Source: DASXTW01 sp046726275 (lineage in GTDB: Bacteria; Actinomycetota; UBA4738). Taken from it: a stretch of DNA of 39,249 nucleotides. Below the pieces are notes generated by a model. It was given only the letters and a program-made list of their open reading frames with translations. It had not been told where the DNA came from and searched no databases. Positions 8,874 through 15,560 of this stretch are shown here, piece by piece; within the stretch, counting starts at the first letter, position 1; each line of letters begins with the position of its first letter. The stretch spans positions 1 to 39,249 of the forward strand of contig JBKPAF010000001.1 of assembly GCA_046726275.1 (NCBI GenBank), in the 5' to 3' direction. The position numbers and the translations under genes are program-made.

Positions 8874-9461
8874 TCACCCCGGGGGGGTGGGCCGGCGCAG
8901 CGGCCCAACTGCCCGGCCGTGGGCGGAGTCCTCGATGAGCGTGGCCAGCCGCCTGAGCCTGGTCTCCTCCTTCTTCGCGCTCACCACCCACCACACGGCC
9001 ATCGTTCGGTACCCGGCCGGTTGGGCCGTGAAGAAGTCCCAGGCCTTGCGGTTGGCGCGAAACCGTCGCTCGTGGGCGGGCTCGAGCCTCGCCTTGTCCC
9101 GCTGCTCGTACGAATAGGTTCCGGACCGGTCCTTCGAACGCCTGTCGAATGCCGCCAGGCCGGAGGGGTGCATCCTGCCCGCGGCTTTGAGCTGTTCCAC
9201 TCGTTGGATGTTGACGGCGCTCCACGAGCTTCGCTCCCTCCGCGGAGTGAAGCGGATGCAGTAGCTGACGTCATCGATCGATCTTTGCACGCCGTCGATC
9301 CAGCCGAAGCACAGAGCTTCTTCCACCGACTCGAGATAGGTGATGGTCGGCCGCCCCGAGCCCTTCTTGTGGTACCCGACCAGCAACTCCTTCGTGTCGG
9401 CATGGTGCTTCTCCAGCCAGGACCGGAACTCTGCTGGCGTGGCGAAGAACTTCGGTTTCAT
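8874..9461 (-). CDS. YdeI/OmpD-associated family protein
   Basis: 195 residues starting at MKPKFFATPAEFRSWLEKHH, with AAGGAGAT upstream of the ATG at 9461; the longer open frame has no such site. Conserved blocks of the bacteriocin-protection YdeI/OmpD-associated family are present: KELLVGYHKKGSGRPTITY, SVEEALCFGWIDGVQRSID, CIRFTPRRERSSWSAVNIQ, then a C-terminal helical DUF1905/YdeI-like part (AWDFFTAQPAGYRTMAVWWV). The biochemical role of this family is not established. It is a soluble cytoplasmic protein by appearance. It is divergent from the secreted repeat protein, with 100 bases between the starts. Confidence 0.82.
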   Translation of the reverse strand: MKPKFFATPAEFRSWLEKHHADTKELLVGYHKKGSGRPTITYLESVEEALCFGWIDGVQRSIDDVSYCIRFTPRRERSSWSAVNIQRVEQLKAAGRMHPSGLAAFDRRSKDRSGTYSYEQRDKARLEPAHERRFRANRKAWDFFTAQPAGYRTMAVWWVVSAKKEETRLRRLATLIEDSAHGRAVGPLRRPTPPG

Positions 9462-9561
9462 GGACCTGATCTCCTTAGTCAGGAGCGCACACCTGGGCAA
9501 ACCGCCCCCGGGGCCGGATCGTAACTGTCAATACCCGTTTCCCCGAGCAAGGAGGCAAGCG

Positions 9562-11007
9562 ATGGATTCGATCTCCCGTGGGTGGGGTCAGGCCCGCCTG
9601 CTCAAGCACGGCTTCTTCGCGAGCATTGCCGCAATGGCCATTCTGGTCGCCCTGGCCGCCCCCGCATCGGCACAGGGATACACCTTCACGAAGCTGGCGG
9701 ACAGCACGGAGGACAACTTCGATCCGTTCAACTTCGGATGCGCCTCGATCAATGGGGGAGGGGACGTCGCGTTCAGGGCGGGGCGCCTGGCGGCCGACGG
9801 CTTCAACACGATCCCGGGCATCTACCGCGTCAACGCCGCGGACGGCAGCATCACCACGATCGCCGAAGACGACAAGCGATTCAACTTCATCGGTCGCAAC
9901 CCATCGATGAACGACGCCGGACAGGTCTCGTTCGCCGCGCGGATCGATCAAGGCAAGAAGAACGATACGGAGTCGATCCTGCGCGGCAGCGGCAAGAAGC
10001 TGACGACCATCGCCAGCACCGCGGACGAGTTCAACTTCTTCGGCTTCGACACCTCGATCAGCAACAGCGGCGAGGTGGCCTTCAAGGCAGAGCTCGACGA
10101 GGCGTTCAATTTCGATGAGGGCCTCTTCTCGGGGTTCGGCAGGGGCACCATCACGCACTACCTCGCGTCGACCAGCCAGTTCGGCGGGAACGACTCTCGC
10201 CCTTCCATCAACAACCTGGGCGACATCGCCTTCGACGAGTCGATCGACTTCGACGACGGCATCTTCGCGGGCCGGGAAGGGACGTTCAGGACGATCGAGG
10301 TACCTGACCCCGATGTTTCGGTTCAGGAGCCGACCTACAACGACGGCGGCACCGCAGCCTACGAACGGTCCTTCTTCGACCCCGTGAACCAGGAGTTCGT
10401 GACGGAGATCGTGAAGAATGACGGATCGCAGCGGACGACGGTCGCCGACACTCGAGGCGCATTCGGCTCGTTCGGCTTCCGGCCCCCCGCGATCAACAAT
10501 GGCGGGGACGTGGCCTTCCACGCCACGTTGGACGACTTCGTGACGAGCGGGATCTTCGTGGGCGGAGACCCGGTCGCGGATCGGGTGGTCGTAACCGGAG
10601 ACACGCTGGACGGCCGTACGGTTCAGAACATCACCTTTTGCGAGGAGGGGCTGAGCGGCTCCGGCCAGCTGACCTTCGTGGCGACGCTGGAGGATCTCGA
10701 GTCGCCGAACGGCTTCCGGATGGCGGTGTTTCGGGCGACCCCGGCCGAGTGGCGACGGGCCCTCAGGCTGTTTGGGCTGGCGAGGCCACCAAGGGCGCCC
10801 ACTCCCGGGCGGCGCGCCCGGTGGCCTCGCCCAAGCCGACCACTGTCCCGACGATCCCGGTCCGTTCAGCCCACCGCGCGGCGACCTCCGGGCCCTCGAA
10901 GAAGTTCACCTTCGGGCACCACTCGTCCAGGATCGAGGTGCAGCACGCGTCGTCCGCATAGAAGAGAACGGTGTCGCTCGCCTCTGGACGGCCGGCCCGA
11001 AACGTGA
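9562..11007 (+). CDS. Secreted tandem-repeat (beta-propeller-like) protein
   Basis: 481 residues from the ATG at 9562, which has AAGGAGG six bases upstream. Residues 1-37 are a signal peptide ending APASAQG. The mature part is built from about seven degenerate repeats of 45-60 residues. Each centres on an Asn-x-x-Gly-x-hydrophobic-Ala-Phe motif: SINGGGDVAF, MNDAGQVSF, ISNSGEVAF, INNLGDIAF, INNGGDVAF and SGQLTF. Such repeats occur in exported propeller-like proteins of unknown function. From about residue 395 (base 10745) the sequence turns Arg/Pro/Ser-rich and has no repeat character. That last stretch lies antisense to the merB-like gene, so the functional protein probably ends near 10745 and the stop may have been lost. 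Confidence 0.68.
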   Translation: MDSISRGWGQARLLKHGFFASIAAMAILVALAAPASAQGYTFTKLADSTEDNFDPFNFGCASINGGGDVAFRAGRLAADGFNTIPGIYRVNAADGSITTIAEDDKRFNFIGRNPSMNDAGQVSFAARIDQGKKNDTESILRGSGKKLTTIASTADEFNFFGFDTSISNSGEVAFKAELDEAFNFDEGLFSGFGRGTITHYLASTSQFGGNDSRPSINNLGDIAFDESIDFDDGIFAGREGTFRTIEVPDPDVSVQEPTYNDGGTAAYERSFFDPVNQEFVTEIVKNDGSQRTTVADTRGAFGSFGFRPPAINNGGDVAFHATLDDFVTSGIFVGGDPVADRVVVTGDTLDGRTVQNITFCEEGLSGSGQLTFVATLEDLESPNGFRMAVFRATPAEWRRALRLFGLARPPRAPTPGRRARWPRPSRPLSRRSRSVQPTARRPPGPRRSSPSGTTRPGSRCSTRRPHRRERCRSPLDGRPET

Positions 11008-11385
11008 CGCGGAGCGGAGCGCCCGTTTCCGGCGAGGTCGACTCGATGACACCGTCGGTCTCGAGCGCGCCCAGGATCCCCAGGGCATCGAACGCGCAGC
11101 ACGTGAAGCGGATACGCCAACGAACTCCATCCGGTGGACGGTAGGAGCGACGCTGAGACCGCCCGCCACGACCACGTCACGGGCCTCGTTGCGCCTGATG
11201 GTCCGCCGCTGCTCCAGCCCTCGAAGTCGTTCTTCCACGACTGCGGAGGTCGAACCGACGCGCTTGGCGATGTCTCCCCGTCCGGCCGGCCGGCCCGTTT
11301 CCAGGAGGTGGCGGAAGCTTCCGATAAGCACCTCCAGCGGCGTCGGCCTCGCCTCGGTGAGCTCGATCCTGGTCGCGGCCCTCAT
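10763..11385 (-). pseudogene. merB: MerB-like organomercurial lyase gene, interrupted by a frameshift
   Basis: Two reading frames together make one MerB-type protein of about 207 residues. The first frame, from the ATG at 11385, gives the N-terminal winged-helix-like part (LLETGRPAGRGDIAKRVG) up to LSVAPTVHRMEF. A second frame continues RIRFTCCAFDALGILGALE, then TSPETGAPLRVTF, DEWCPKVNFFEGPEVAARW and TVVGLGEATGRAAREW, and stops at 10763. The catalytic residues expected for MerB (Cys and Asp in CAFD, and the distal Cys in EWC) are all in the second frame. The switch lies within about 11112-11130. MerB cleaves carbon-mercury bonds. The ATG overlaps the DinB-like stop (ATGA), so it is the last gene of the operon. 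A single-base assembly error would also explain the break. Confidence 0.72.
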
Positions 11386-11948
11386 CGTCCGGCCACCTGG
11401 GCAAGCGTGCGCCGCATCTGGCCCAGGTGGTACAGGCCGTGCCCGGCGACCAGGCGGAACGTGAGCTCGTAGCTCTCCGGACCCCGCTCGGAGTGCACGC
11501 CGATCCTGGCGCGATCGCTCTCGGACGACCCAGCCCAGAGCCCAAGGTGTGACTTCCGGAGCGCCTCGATCAGCTCGAGCATGTCCTCCGGGTCACCGTC
11601 CTGATGATGGAGGCGTTCCACCCACCGGTCCTGGTCGTAGCCGATCAACGGCGGTTCGTCGTGGGCGAGGATCCAGCGATACCTCGCGCCCGAGGCGATC
11701 TCTGCGTCCACGAAATGCCCGAGCACCTCGAGGGCGGACCACTCGCCCGGAGCAGGTTTCGTGCGGAGATTCGCCCCCGCGTCCGCGACCATCGCCCGAA
11801 GCTGCGCGGGGAACTCGGCCTGCACCTCGGCGGGGTCTCGGTCACCGAGAAGGCCGAGGAGCATCCGGCGGTAGGCCTCGGGCTCCGACACGGGATCGAC
11901 GTTCCGATCGAGGGCGGACTCGACGTCGCTCGCCTCGGGACTGCTCAT
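11382..11948 (-). CDS. DinB-fold (DinB_2/DUF664-type) metal-binding protein
   Basis: 188 residues with the four-helix DinB superfamily pattern. The three metal-ligand histidines stand out: H78 in LGHFVDAE, then H170 and H174 in AGHGLYHLGQMRR. The segment APGEWSALEVLGHF before the first His is typical. DinB-fold proteins include bacillithiol/mycothiol-dependent transferases and many of unknown substrate. In an actinobacterium a thiol transferase or detoxification role would fit the neighbouring nitroreductase and merB, but this is inference. AAGGAGG lies 11 bases before the ATG, inside the 16-base gap after the nitroreductase gene. The stop overlaps the merB start by four bases, indicating translational coupling. 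Confidence 0.83.
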   Translation of the reverse strand: MSSPEASDVESALDRNVDPVSEPEAYRRMLLGLLGDRDPAEVQAEFPAQLRAMVADAGANLRTKPAPGEWSALEVLGHFVDAEIASGARYRWILAHDEPPLIGYDQDRWVERLHHQDGDPEDMLELIEALRKSHLGLWAGSSESDRARIGVHSERGPESYELTFRLVAGHGLYHLGQMRRTLAQVAGR

Positions 11949-11964
11949 TGCTCGATCGTCCTCC

Positions 11965-12480
11965 TTACCAGCGGTCCGGGTGGACCACGTCGTCGAACGG
12001 GCGGCGCCTCGGGTTTCGGATCGCCCGAAGAGGGCGGTCGGCCGGGTAGCCCAGCGCGATCAGGTAGCCGCTCTCACGGTCTTCTGGATAGCCCAACAGG
12101 CTGCGGGCCAGGTCCTGGTCCTGCACCGAGGAATGGCAGCTTCCGATGCCCAGGTCCGCGGCGGCGATCATGAAGCTCATGGCGGCCTGACCGAGGTCGA
12201 AGGCGATCGACGCTCGCACGTGAGGATCGTCTGTCCGCGGAGTCACCAGTGCGATCGTGGCCGCCGAGCTGGCGACATGCTTGCCGTACTGCCAGACCTC
12301 CGACAAACGTTCCAGCTCGTCTCGCCCCGTGACGACCACGAAGTCCCACCGCTGCTCGTTCACCGACGAGGGCGCGCGCCGACCGGCTTCCAGGATCCGA
12401 TCGAGATCCTTCGCCCCGATGGGCTGGTCGGTGAAACTGCGAACGGCTCGTCGCGCCCTGATCGCGTCCCACGCGTCCAT
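11965..12480 (-). CDS. Nitroreductase-family FMN oxidoreductase
   Basis: 171 residues from the ATG at 12480. The family signature is clear: AIRARRAVRSFTDQPI (FMN-binding Arg cluster), ILEAGRRAPSSVNEQRWDFVVV, then AMSFMIAAADLGIGSCHSS, LLGYPEDRESGYLIALGYP and a C-terminal RRRPFDDVVH. It is short for the family but has both FMN-contact ends. These enzymes reduce nitro compounds, quinones or flavins with NAD(P)H; the substrate cannot be told here. The start lies 10 bases after the stop of the dehydrogenase gene, so it is the second gene of a four-gene minus-strand unit ending in merB. The longer open frame upstream is rejected because it would overlap the dehydrogenase gene. Confidence 0.88.
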   Translation of the reverse strand: MDAWDAIRARRAVRSFTDQPIGAKDLDRILEAGRRAPSSVNEQRWDFVVVTGRDELERLSEVWQYGKHVASSAATIALVTPRTDDPHVRASIAFDLGQAAMSFMIAAADLGIGSCHSSVQDQDLARSLLGYPEDRESGYLIALGYPADRPLRAIRNPRRRPFDDVVHPDRW

Positions 12481-12490
12481 GCGCCCCAGC

Positions 12491-13381
12491 TTAGCGGCCC
12501 TCCGCCCGTCCCTCCGAGGACTTCCCGCTCTGCTCTCTGAGGATCCAGGCAAGCACGGCCGAGTAGTCCCGATCTGCCCAGCCGGCCTCGTTCGCCTCCG
12601 CCAGCCATGTTCGCGCGGCCTTCACCAGCCGGAGTTCCGCTTCGGCGGAGGCGTCGAGGATAAGGTCCGCATCCTTCAGCGCGAGCGACAACGAGAAACG
12701 GGCAGGGTAGTCCCCGGACTCGATGGCCGCGCGGCGTCGCTCGGCTTGGGCCGCAAGGGGGGTCGCCGCCAGCACTTCGAACGCTGTCACGTGGGACAGG
12801 CCGAGGCCTCGGGCGAGGGACAGGGCCTCGCCGAGCAGGCCGAGCACCCCGAGCAGCGTGAGGTTGGCCACGAGTTTGGCCGCCGCGCCTGAACCGAGCT
12901 CGCCAACGTAGAGCGGGGAGCCGAGCTCGGACAGCAGGGGCGTCCATCGCGCGACGAGCCCCAGCGGCCCACCCACGAAGATCCTCAACGAGCCGGCCTC
13001 GGCCTCGGCGAGACTGCCGAGCACGGGGGCATCGAGCAACCCGGTCCCCGGAGCGAGCCGGGAGGCGAGGCGACCGATCGCCTCCGGTCCAACCGTCGAC
13101 ATCTCGATGACCGTCGCCGATGGTCCGACCCCCGCGGCGAGCCCGTCAGGACCTTCTGTCACCTCCATGAGCGCGGCGGGGTCGGAGAGCATGGTGAGCA
13201 CCGCCTCGGCGCGGCGTGCCGCGTCGGCGGGGGACTTCGCCGGCACTGCCCCGGCCTGGACGAGCGGCGACATCCTTTCCTGGGTCCGATTCCACACGGC
13301 GACCTCGTTGCCCGCCTGGAGCAAACGCCGGGCCATGCGGCTTCCCATCCGGCCGAGCCCGATGAAAGCGATGGTCGTCAT
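12491..13381 (-). CDS. NAD(P)-dependent beta-hydroxyacid dehydrogenase family enzyme
   Basis: 296 residues, the normal length of the 3-hydroxyisobutyrate/6-phosphogluconate dehydrogenase-like family. The Rossmann motif is GLGRMG (8-13). NRT at 31-33 after the second strand favours NADP over NAD. The substrate-loop segment LLDAPVLGSLAEAEAGSL and IFVGG follow. The catalytic lysine is K169 in GSGAAAKLVANL. The ATG at 13381 gives the normal N-terminus MTTIAFIG; an in-frame ATG 11 codons upstream is a possible alternative. It is probably the first gene of the operon with the nitroreductase, DinB-like and merB-like genes, and is divergent from doxX with 83 bases between. Substrate unknown; glyoxylate/succinic-semialdehyde reductase-like activity is possible. 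Confidence 0.87.
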   Translation of the reverse strand: MTTIAFIGLGRMGSRMARRLLQAGNEVAVWNRTQERMSPLVQAGAVPAKSPADAARRAEAVLTMLSDPAALMEVTEGPDGLAAGVGPSATVIEMSTVGPEAIGRLASRLAPGTGLLDAPVLGSLAEAEAGSLRIFVGGPLGLVARWTPLLSELGSPLYVGELGSGAAAKLVANLTLLGVLGLLGEALSLARGLGLSHVTAFEVLAATPLAAQAERRRAAIESGDYPARFSLSLALKDADLILDASAEAELRLVKAARTWLAEANEAGWADRDYSAVLAWILREQSGKSSEGRAEGR

Positions 13382-13464
13382 CCCAATATCATTGTCGACA
13401 GCGCCCGAAGCCATCGCCCGCCTGCCCCGCCCGCAGGGCAGAGACCGCGACCAGGGAGGGAAGC

Positions 13465-13896
13465 ATGAGCGTCGGGACCGGGCTGATCGTCCTGGTGGGA
13501 AGGATCCTGTTCGCCATCTTTTTCGGCGCCGTCTCGGGGGTGGCCCACATCCGGCGGAGCCAGGGGATGGAAGGTTATGCGACGGGCGCGGGATTCCCGC
13601 TCCCGGTGGTCGCGGGTTGGCCCGTCGGGATCTGGTTGATCCTCGGGGCAGTCTCCCTCGCGCTCGGGATCTGGCCCGACGTCGGCGCGCTGATGATCGC
13701 GGCCTTCCTGCTCGTCGCCGCAGGGTACTTCCACCGGTACTGGGAGGTGGAGGACCCCGGCCAGAAGATGACGCAGACTTTCGCCTTCTGGCGCAACGTG
13801 CTGGGGATCGCCGGGTGCGCCGTGATGTTCGGGACGTTCGTGGCCCTCGGCCCGGCGCTCCGGTTCTCGATGACGACCGCCCTGTTCGATTTCTGA
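13465..13896 (+). CDS. DoxX-family membrane protein
   Basis: 143 residues with four hydrophobic helices: residues about 5-23, 47-67, 70-90 and 109-131. The first helix pattern, GLIVLVGRILFAIFFGAVSG, and the conserved GFPLPVVAGW segment before the second helix are typical of DoxX-like proteins. In some actinobacteria DoxX-type proteins work with superoxide dismutase and a thiol oxidoreductase in redox homeostasis, but most are uncharacterised. AGGGAGGG lies just upstream of the ATG. It is a single gene, convergent on the DUF2461 gene with 18 bases between the stops. Confidence 0.82.
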   Translation: MSVGTGLIVLVGRILFAIFFGAVSGVAHIRRSQGMEGYATGAGFPLPVVAGWPVGIWLILGAVSLALGIWPDVGALMIAAFLLVAAGYFHRYWEVEDPGQKMTQTFAFWRNVLGIAGCAVMFGTFVALGPALRFSMTTALFDF

Positions 13897-13914
13897 GCCT
13901 TCGGCGGCACGTCT

Positions 13915-14601
13915 CTAAAAGGAAACGCCCACCGCCTCGCACAGGAATCGGGCATATGGGACGGCGGCCCGGCAGAGCTCGGAGTATCTGGGAAGGAAGT
14001 CCTTGGACGTGACCGTCCGCTCGTCCATCATCGCCACGCCGACGTGGTCCTTCCTCTTCAGGTCCTCGATCAATGGGTGATCGGGATCGAAGCCGGCCGG
14101 CGCCCGCTTGAGGACATCTCCCGAAAGGCGGTAGCGGGATCCGAACTCACCGCCGTGAGCGACCCGCTTCCACTGCGCCGGGTTCTCGGCGACCGCCGTC
14201 CGGATCTTGTGGAGGGTCTCCCGCTCGGGGTGCCACAGCCCGATGGCGGTGAACACCTCGCCCGGCTGGAGATGCAGGTAGAAGCCCGGACCGTGGACGT
14301 CCCGCCCTGCGTTGTGGCGGAAGTGGATGCCCACATGGGTCTTGTAGGGGCTCTTGTCCTTGGAGAACCGGACGTCCCGATAGATGCGAAAGAGTGATCC
14401 GCCCACCGGGCGGTCGTCGGCCACGAATTGAGGGCTGATCTTGCTCAGGTAGGGAGCGAAGCTTCGGACGAACTCGAGAGCCGGCTCCTGGACCGAGTCG
14501 AGATACCGCTCTTTGTTCTTCGCGAACCAGGCTCGGTCATTGTGCTTGCGCAGGTCCTCCAGGAACCGGAACAGGTCCGCGGTGAACAGTCCCTCCGCCA
14601 T
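13915..14601 (-). CDS. DUF2461 family protein
   Basis: 228 residues from the ATG at 14601. Conserved DUF2461 blocks are present in order: FRFLEDLRKHNDRAWFAKNK, YRDVRFSKDKSPYKTHVGIH, PGFYLHLQPGEVFTAIGLWH and FLPRYSELCRAAVPYARFL. This family is widespread and has no assigned activity. No signal peptide or membrane segment is seen. There is no strong ribosome binding site; a 34-codon longer frame exists but its sequence is not part of the family. Upstream on the same strand lies a small gene of unknown function, 68 bases away. Confidence 0.87.
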   Translation of the reverse strand: MAEGLFTADLFRFLEDLRKHNDRAWFAKNKERYLDSVQEPALEFVRSFAPYLSKISPQFVADDRPVGGSLFRIYRDVRFSKDKSPYKTHVGIHFRHNAGRDVHGPGFYLHLQPGEVFTAIGLWHPERETLHKIRTAVAENPAQWKRVAHGGEFGSRYRLSGDVLKRAPAGFDPDHPLIEDLKRKDHVGVAMMDERTVTSKDFLPRYSELCRAAVPYARFLCEAVGVSF

Positions 14602-14669
14602 GACGAGATCAAGCCTAGTCGGTCCATTCGCGAAGCCGAGGCGTTCCTGGCCGGGCGGGCCGAGCGCGA

Positions 14670-14849
14670 TCAGCGGCCGTGGATCTGCTGGTGAAGCCAC
14701 CACGCGTCCATCTCGCCGTCGGGCATCTTCAAAACCCCGTGCCCATACTTGAGGTGTTCGATGAAGGCCGTCCGCAGGGGCGACAGCTCTGCTCGCTCCG
14801 AAGGGCGCACCGCTTGGTCGCAGGCCACGGAAGCATCAGCGTCGTCCAT
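14670..14849 (-). CDS. Small protein of unknown function
   Basis: A 59-codon ORF starting MDDADASVACDQAVRPSE. The second half (LSPLRTAFIEHLKYGHGV, then MPDGEMDAWWLHQQIHGR) has the balanced composition of a real globular or helical peptide: charged, aromatic and hydrophobic residues, without the Arg/Pro/Ser bias of shadow frames. I do not recognise a family. The start is uncertain: a GGGCAGG lies very close to this ATG, and the frame is open 15 codons further upstream to 14894. It may be cotranscribed with the DUF2461 gene. Moderate to low confidence. Confidence 0.42.
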   Translation of the reverse strand: MDDADASVACDQAVRPSERAELSPLRTAFIEHLKYGHGVLKMPDGEMDAWWLHQQIHGR

Positions 14850-15043
14850 CCTGCCCATTGAATCGGTGGACCGACCGCCGACCATTCCCTCCATTCGACG
14901 GGTTCCTCCGCCCAGACCGTCCCCGTGGGGTCAGTTCGGGGGATGGGGAGTGCATCTTTCGGCGTGAGCCGACGGTTGCCGGGCATGAAAGTGCCCCCGA
15001 CGAAGTTCGAAACCGGCTTGGTTTCCTTATGGTGCCCTCTCTC

Positions 15044-15111
15044 CCAGGTATCCCCAGGTACCCCGCATAGGCAGCCAGTTAGCTGTCCCGACCACCTTAC
15101 ACAGGTACCCC
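15044..15111. repeat. Three short direct repeats CAGGTAnCCC
   Basis: CCAGGTATCCC at 15044-15054, CCAGGTACCCC at 15054-15064 and ACAGGTACCCC at 15101-15111. The first two are ten bases apart (one helical turn) and the third 47 further. They could be protein-binding sites; no function is shown. Confidence 0.35.
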
Positions 15112-15312
15112 GAGGTTTCCCGAGTTCGAGAACCCATTCGGTTCCCTGCCTCGGCCTCTGGCCCCATCGGGGGCACTCGTCACCCTACGGAGGCGACGGG
15201 GCGGTGGCAAGCGCGCTTCTCGTGTTTTGGCGTTCGTTTTCCAAATTGATGCGGCCAGGGGTTTTGGCGGCGTGCAGCGGGCCTAGCTGCCCGAACGGCG
15301 TTCCTGGCGTTC

Positions 15313-15341
15313 TTGACCCTTGGCGCCCGCCTCCCTAGCAT
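15313..15341 (+). promoter_or_regulatory. Sigma70-like promoter ahead of candidate small RNA
   Basis: TTGACC (15313-15318), a 17-base spacer and TAGCAT (15336-15341). Both boxes are near consensus with ideal spacing. The predicted start, about 15348, coincides with the first base of a perfect 14-bp hairpin and with no coding frame. Confidence 0.5.
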
Positions 15342-15347
15342 GCGCGA

Positions 15348-15509
15348 TCGGCGAGGAGCCTTGCGGGTATGGGGAAGGCTCGCCAGGCTCCTCGCCGACG
15401 AAAAGGAGCGGACCCGGAAGGGAAGCCTACCGGCCGGATACCACCGAGTCCCAGCCTCCGACGCGAAGGGCCGGCGCGCGGCGACGTTCCCGCGACGCGC
15501 CGGCCCTTC
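15348..15509 (+). ncRNA. Candidate small RNA (or structured leader) with two perfect hairpins
   Basis: Starting where the upstream promoter should initiate, TCGGCGAGGAGCCT (15348-15361) pairs perfectly with AGGCTCCTCGCCGA (15385-15398). After about 66 bases, GAAGGGCCGGCGCG (15465-15478) pairs perfectly with CGCGCCGGCCCTTC (15496-15509) around a 17-base loop. The last hairpin is terminator-like but is followed by GTCTCTCCC rather than a run of T. It also lies just after the stop of the convergent GGDEF-EAL gene at 15561, so it may serve as that gene's terminator. No known RNA family is recognised. The RNA call is an inference from promoter, structure and absence of coding potential. Confidence 0.42.
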
Positions 15510-15560
15510 GTCTCTCCCGCTCGACAGCGCCCGACTCCATCCTGGCCGGTGAGGCGCCGG

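Larger units (their letters stand above)
14850..15560. other. Largest gene-free stretch in the window
   Basis: About 710 bases with no coding frame I can support on either strand; open frames here have shadow-like composition. It holds three copies of an 11-base CAGGTA-CCC repeat (15044-15111), a promoter-like pair at 15313-15341, and two perfect 14-bp hairpins (15348-15398 and 15465-15509) described separately. The left part (14990-15250) is less GC-rich than its surroundings and may hold the promoter of the small minus-strand gene. Confidence 0.6.

Noticed and set aside
14729..14986. An 85-codon minus-strand frame beginning MPGNRRLTPKDALPIPR
   Set aside because: It overlaps the better small ORF at 14670-14849 in another frame, and its second half is Arg/Pro/Ser-rich. 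A frameshifted longer gene cannot be excluded but nothing supports it.
15405..15435. Resemblance to the SRP RNA tetraloop region (CCCGGAAGGGAAGC)
   Set aside because: The asymmetric-loop bases of SRP RNA helix 8 do not match, and the flanks form separate hairpins instead of pairing with each other.
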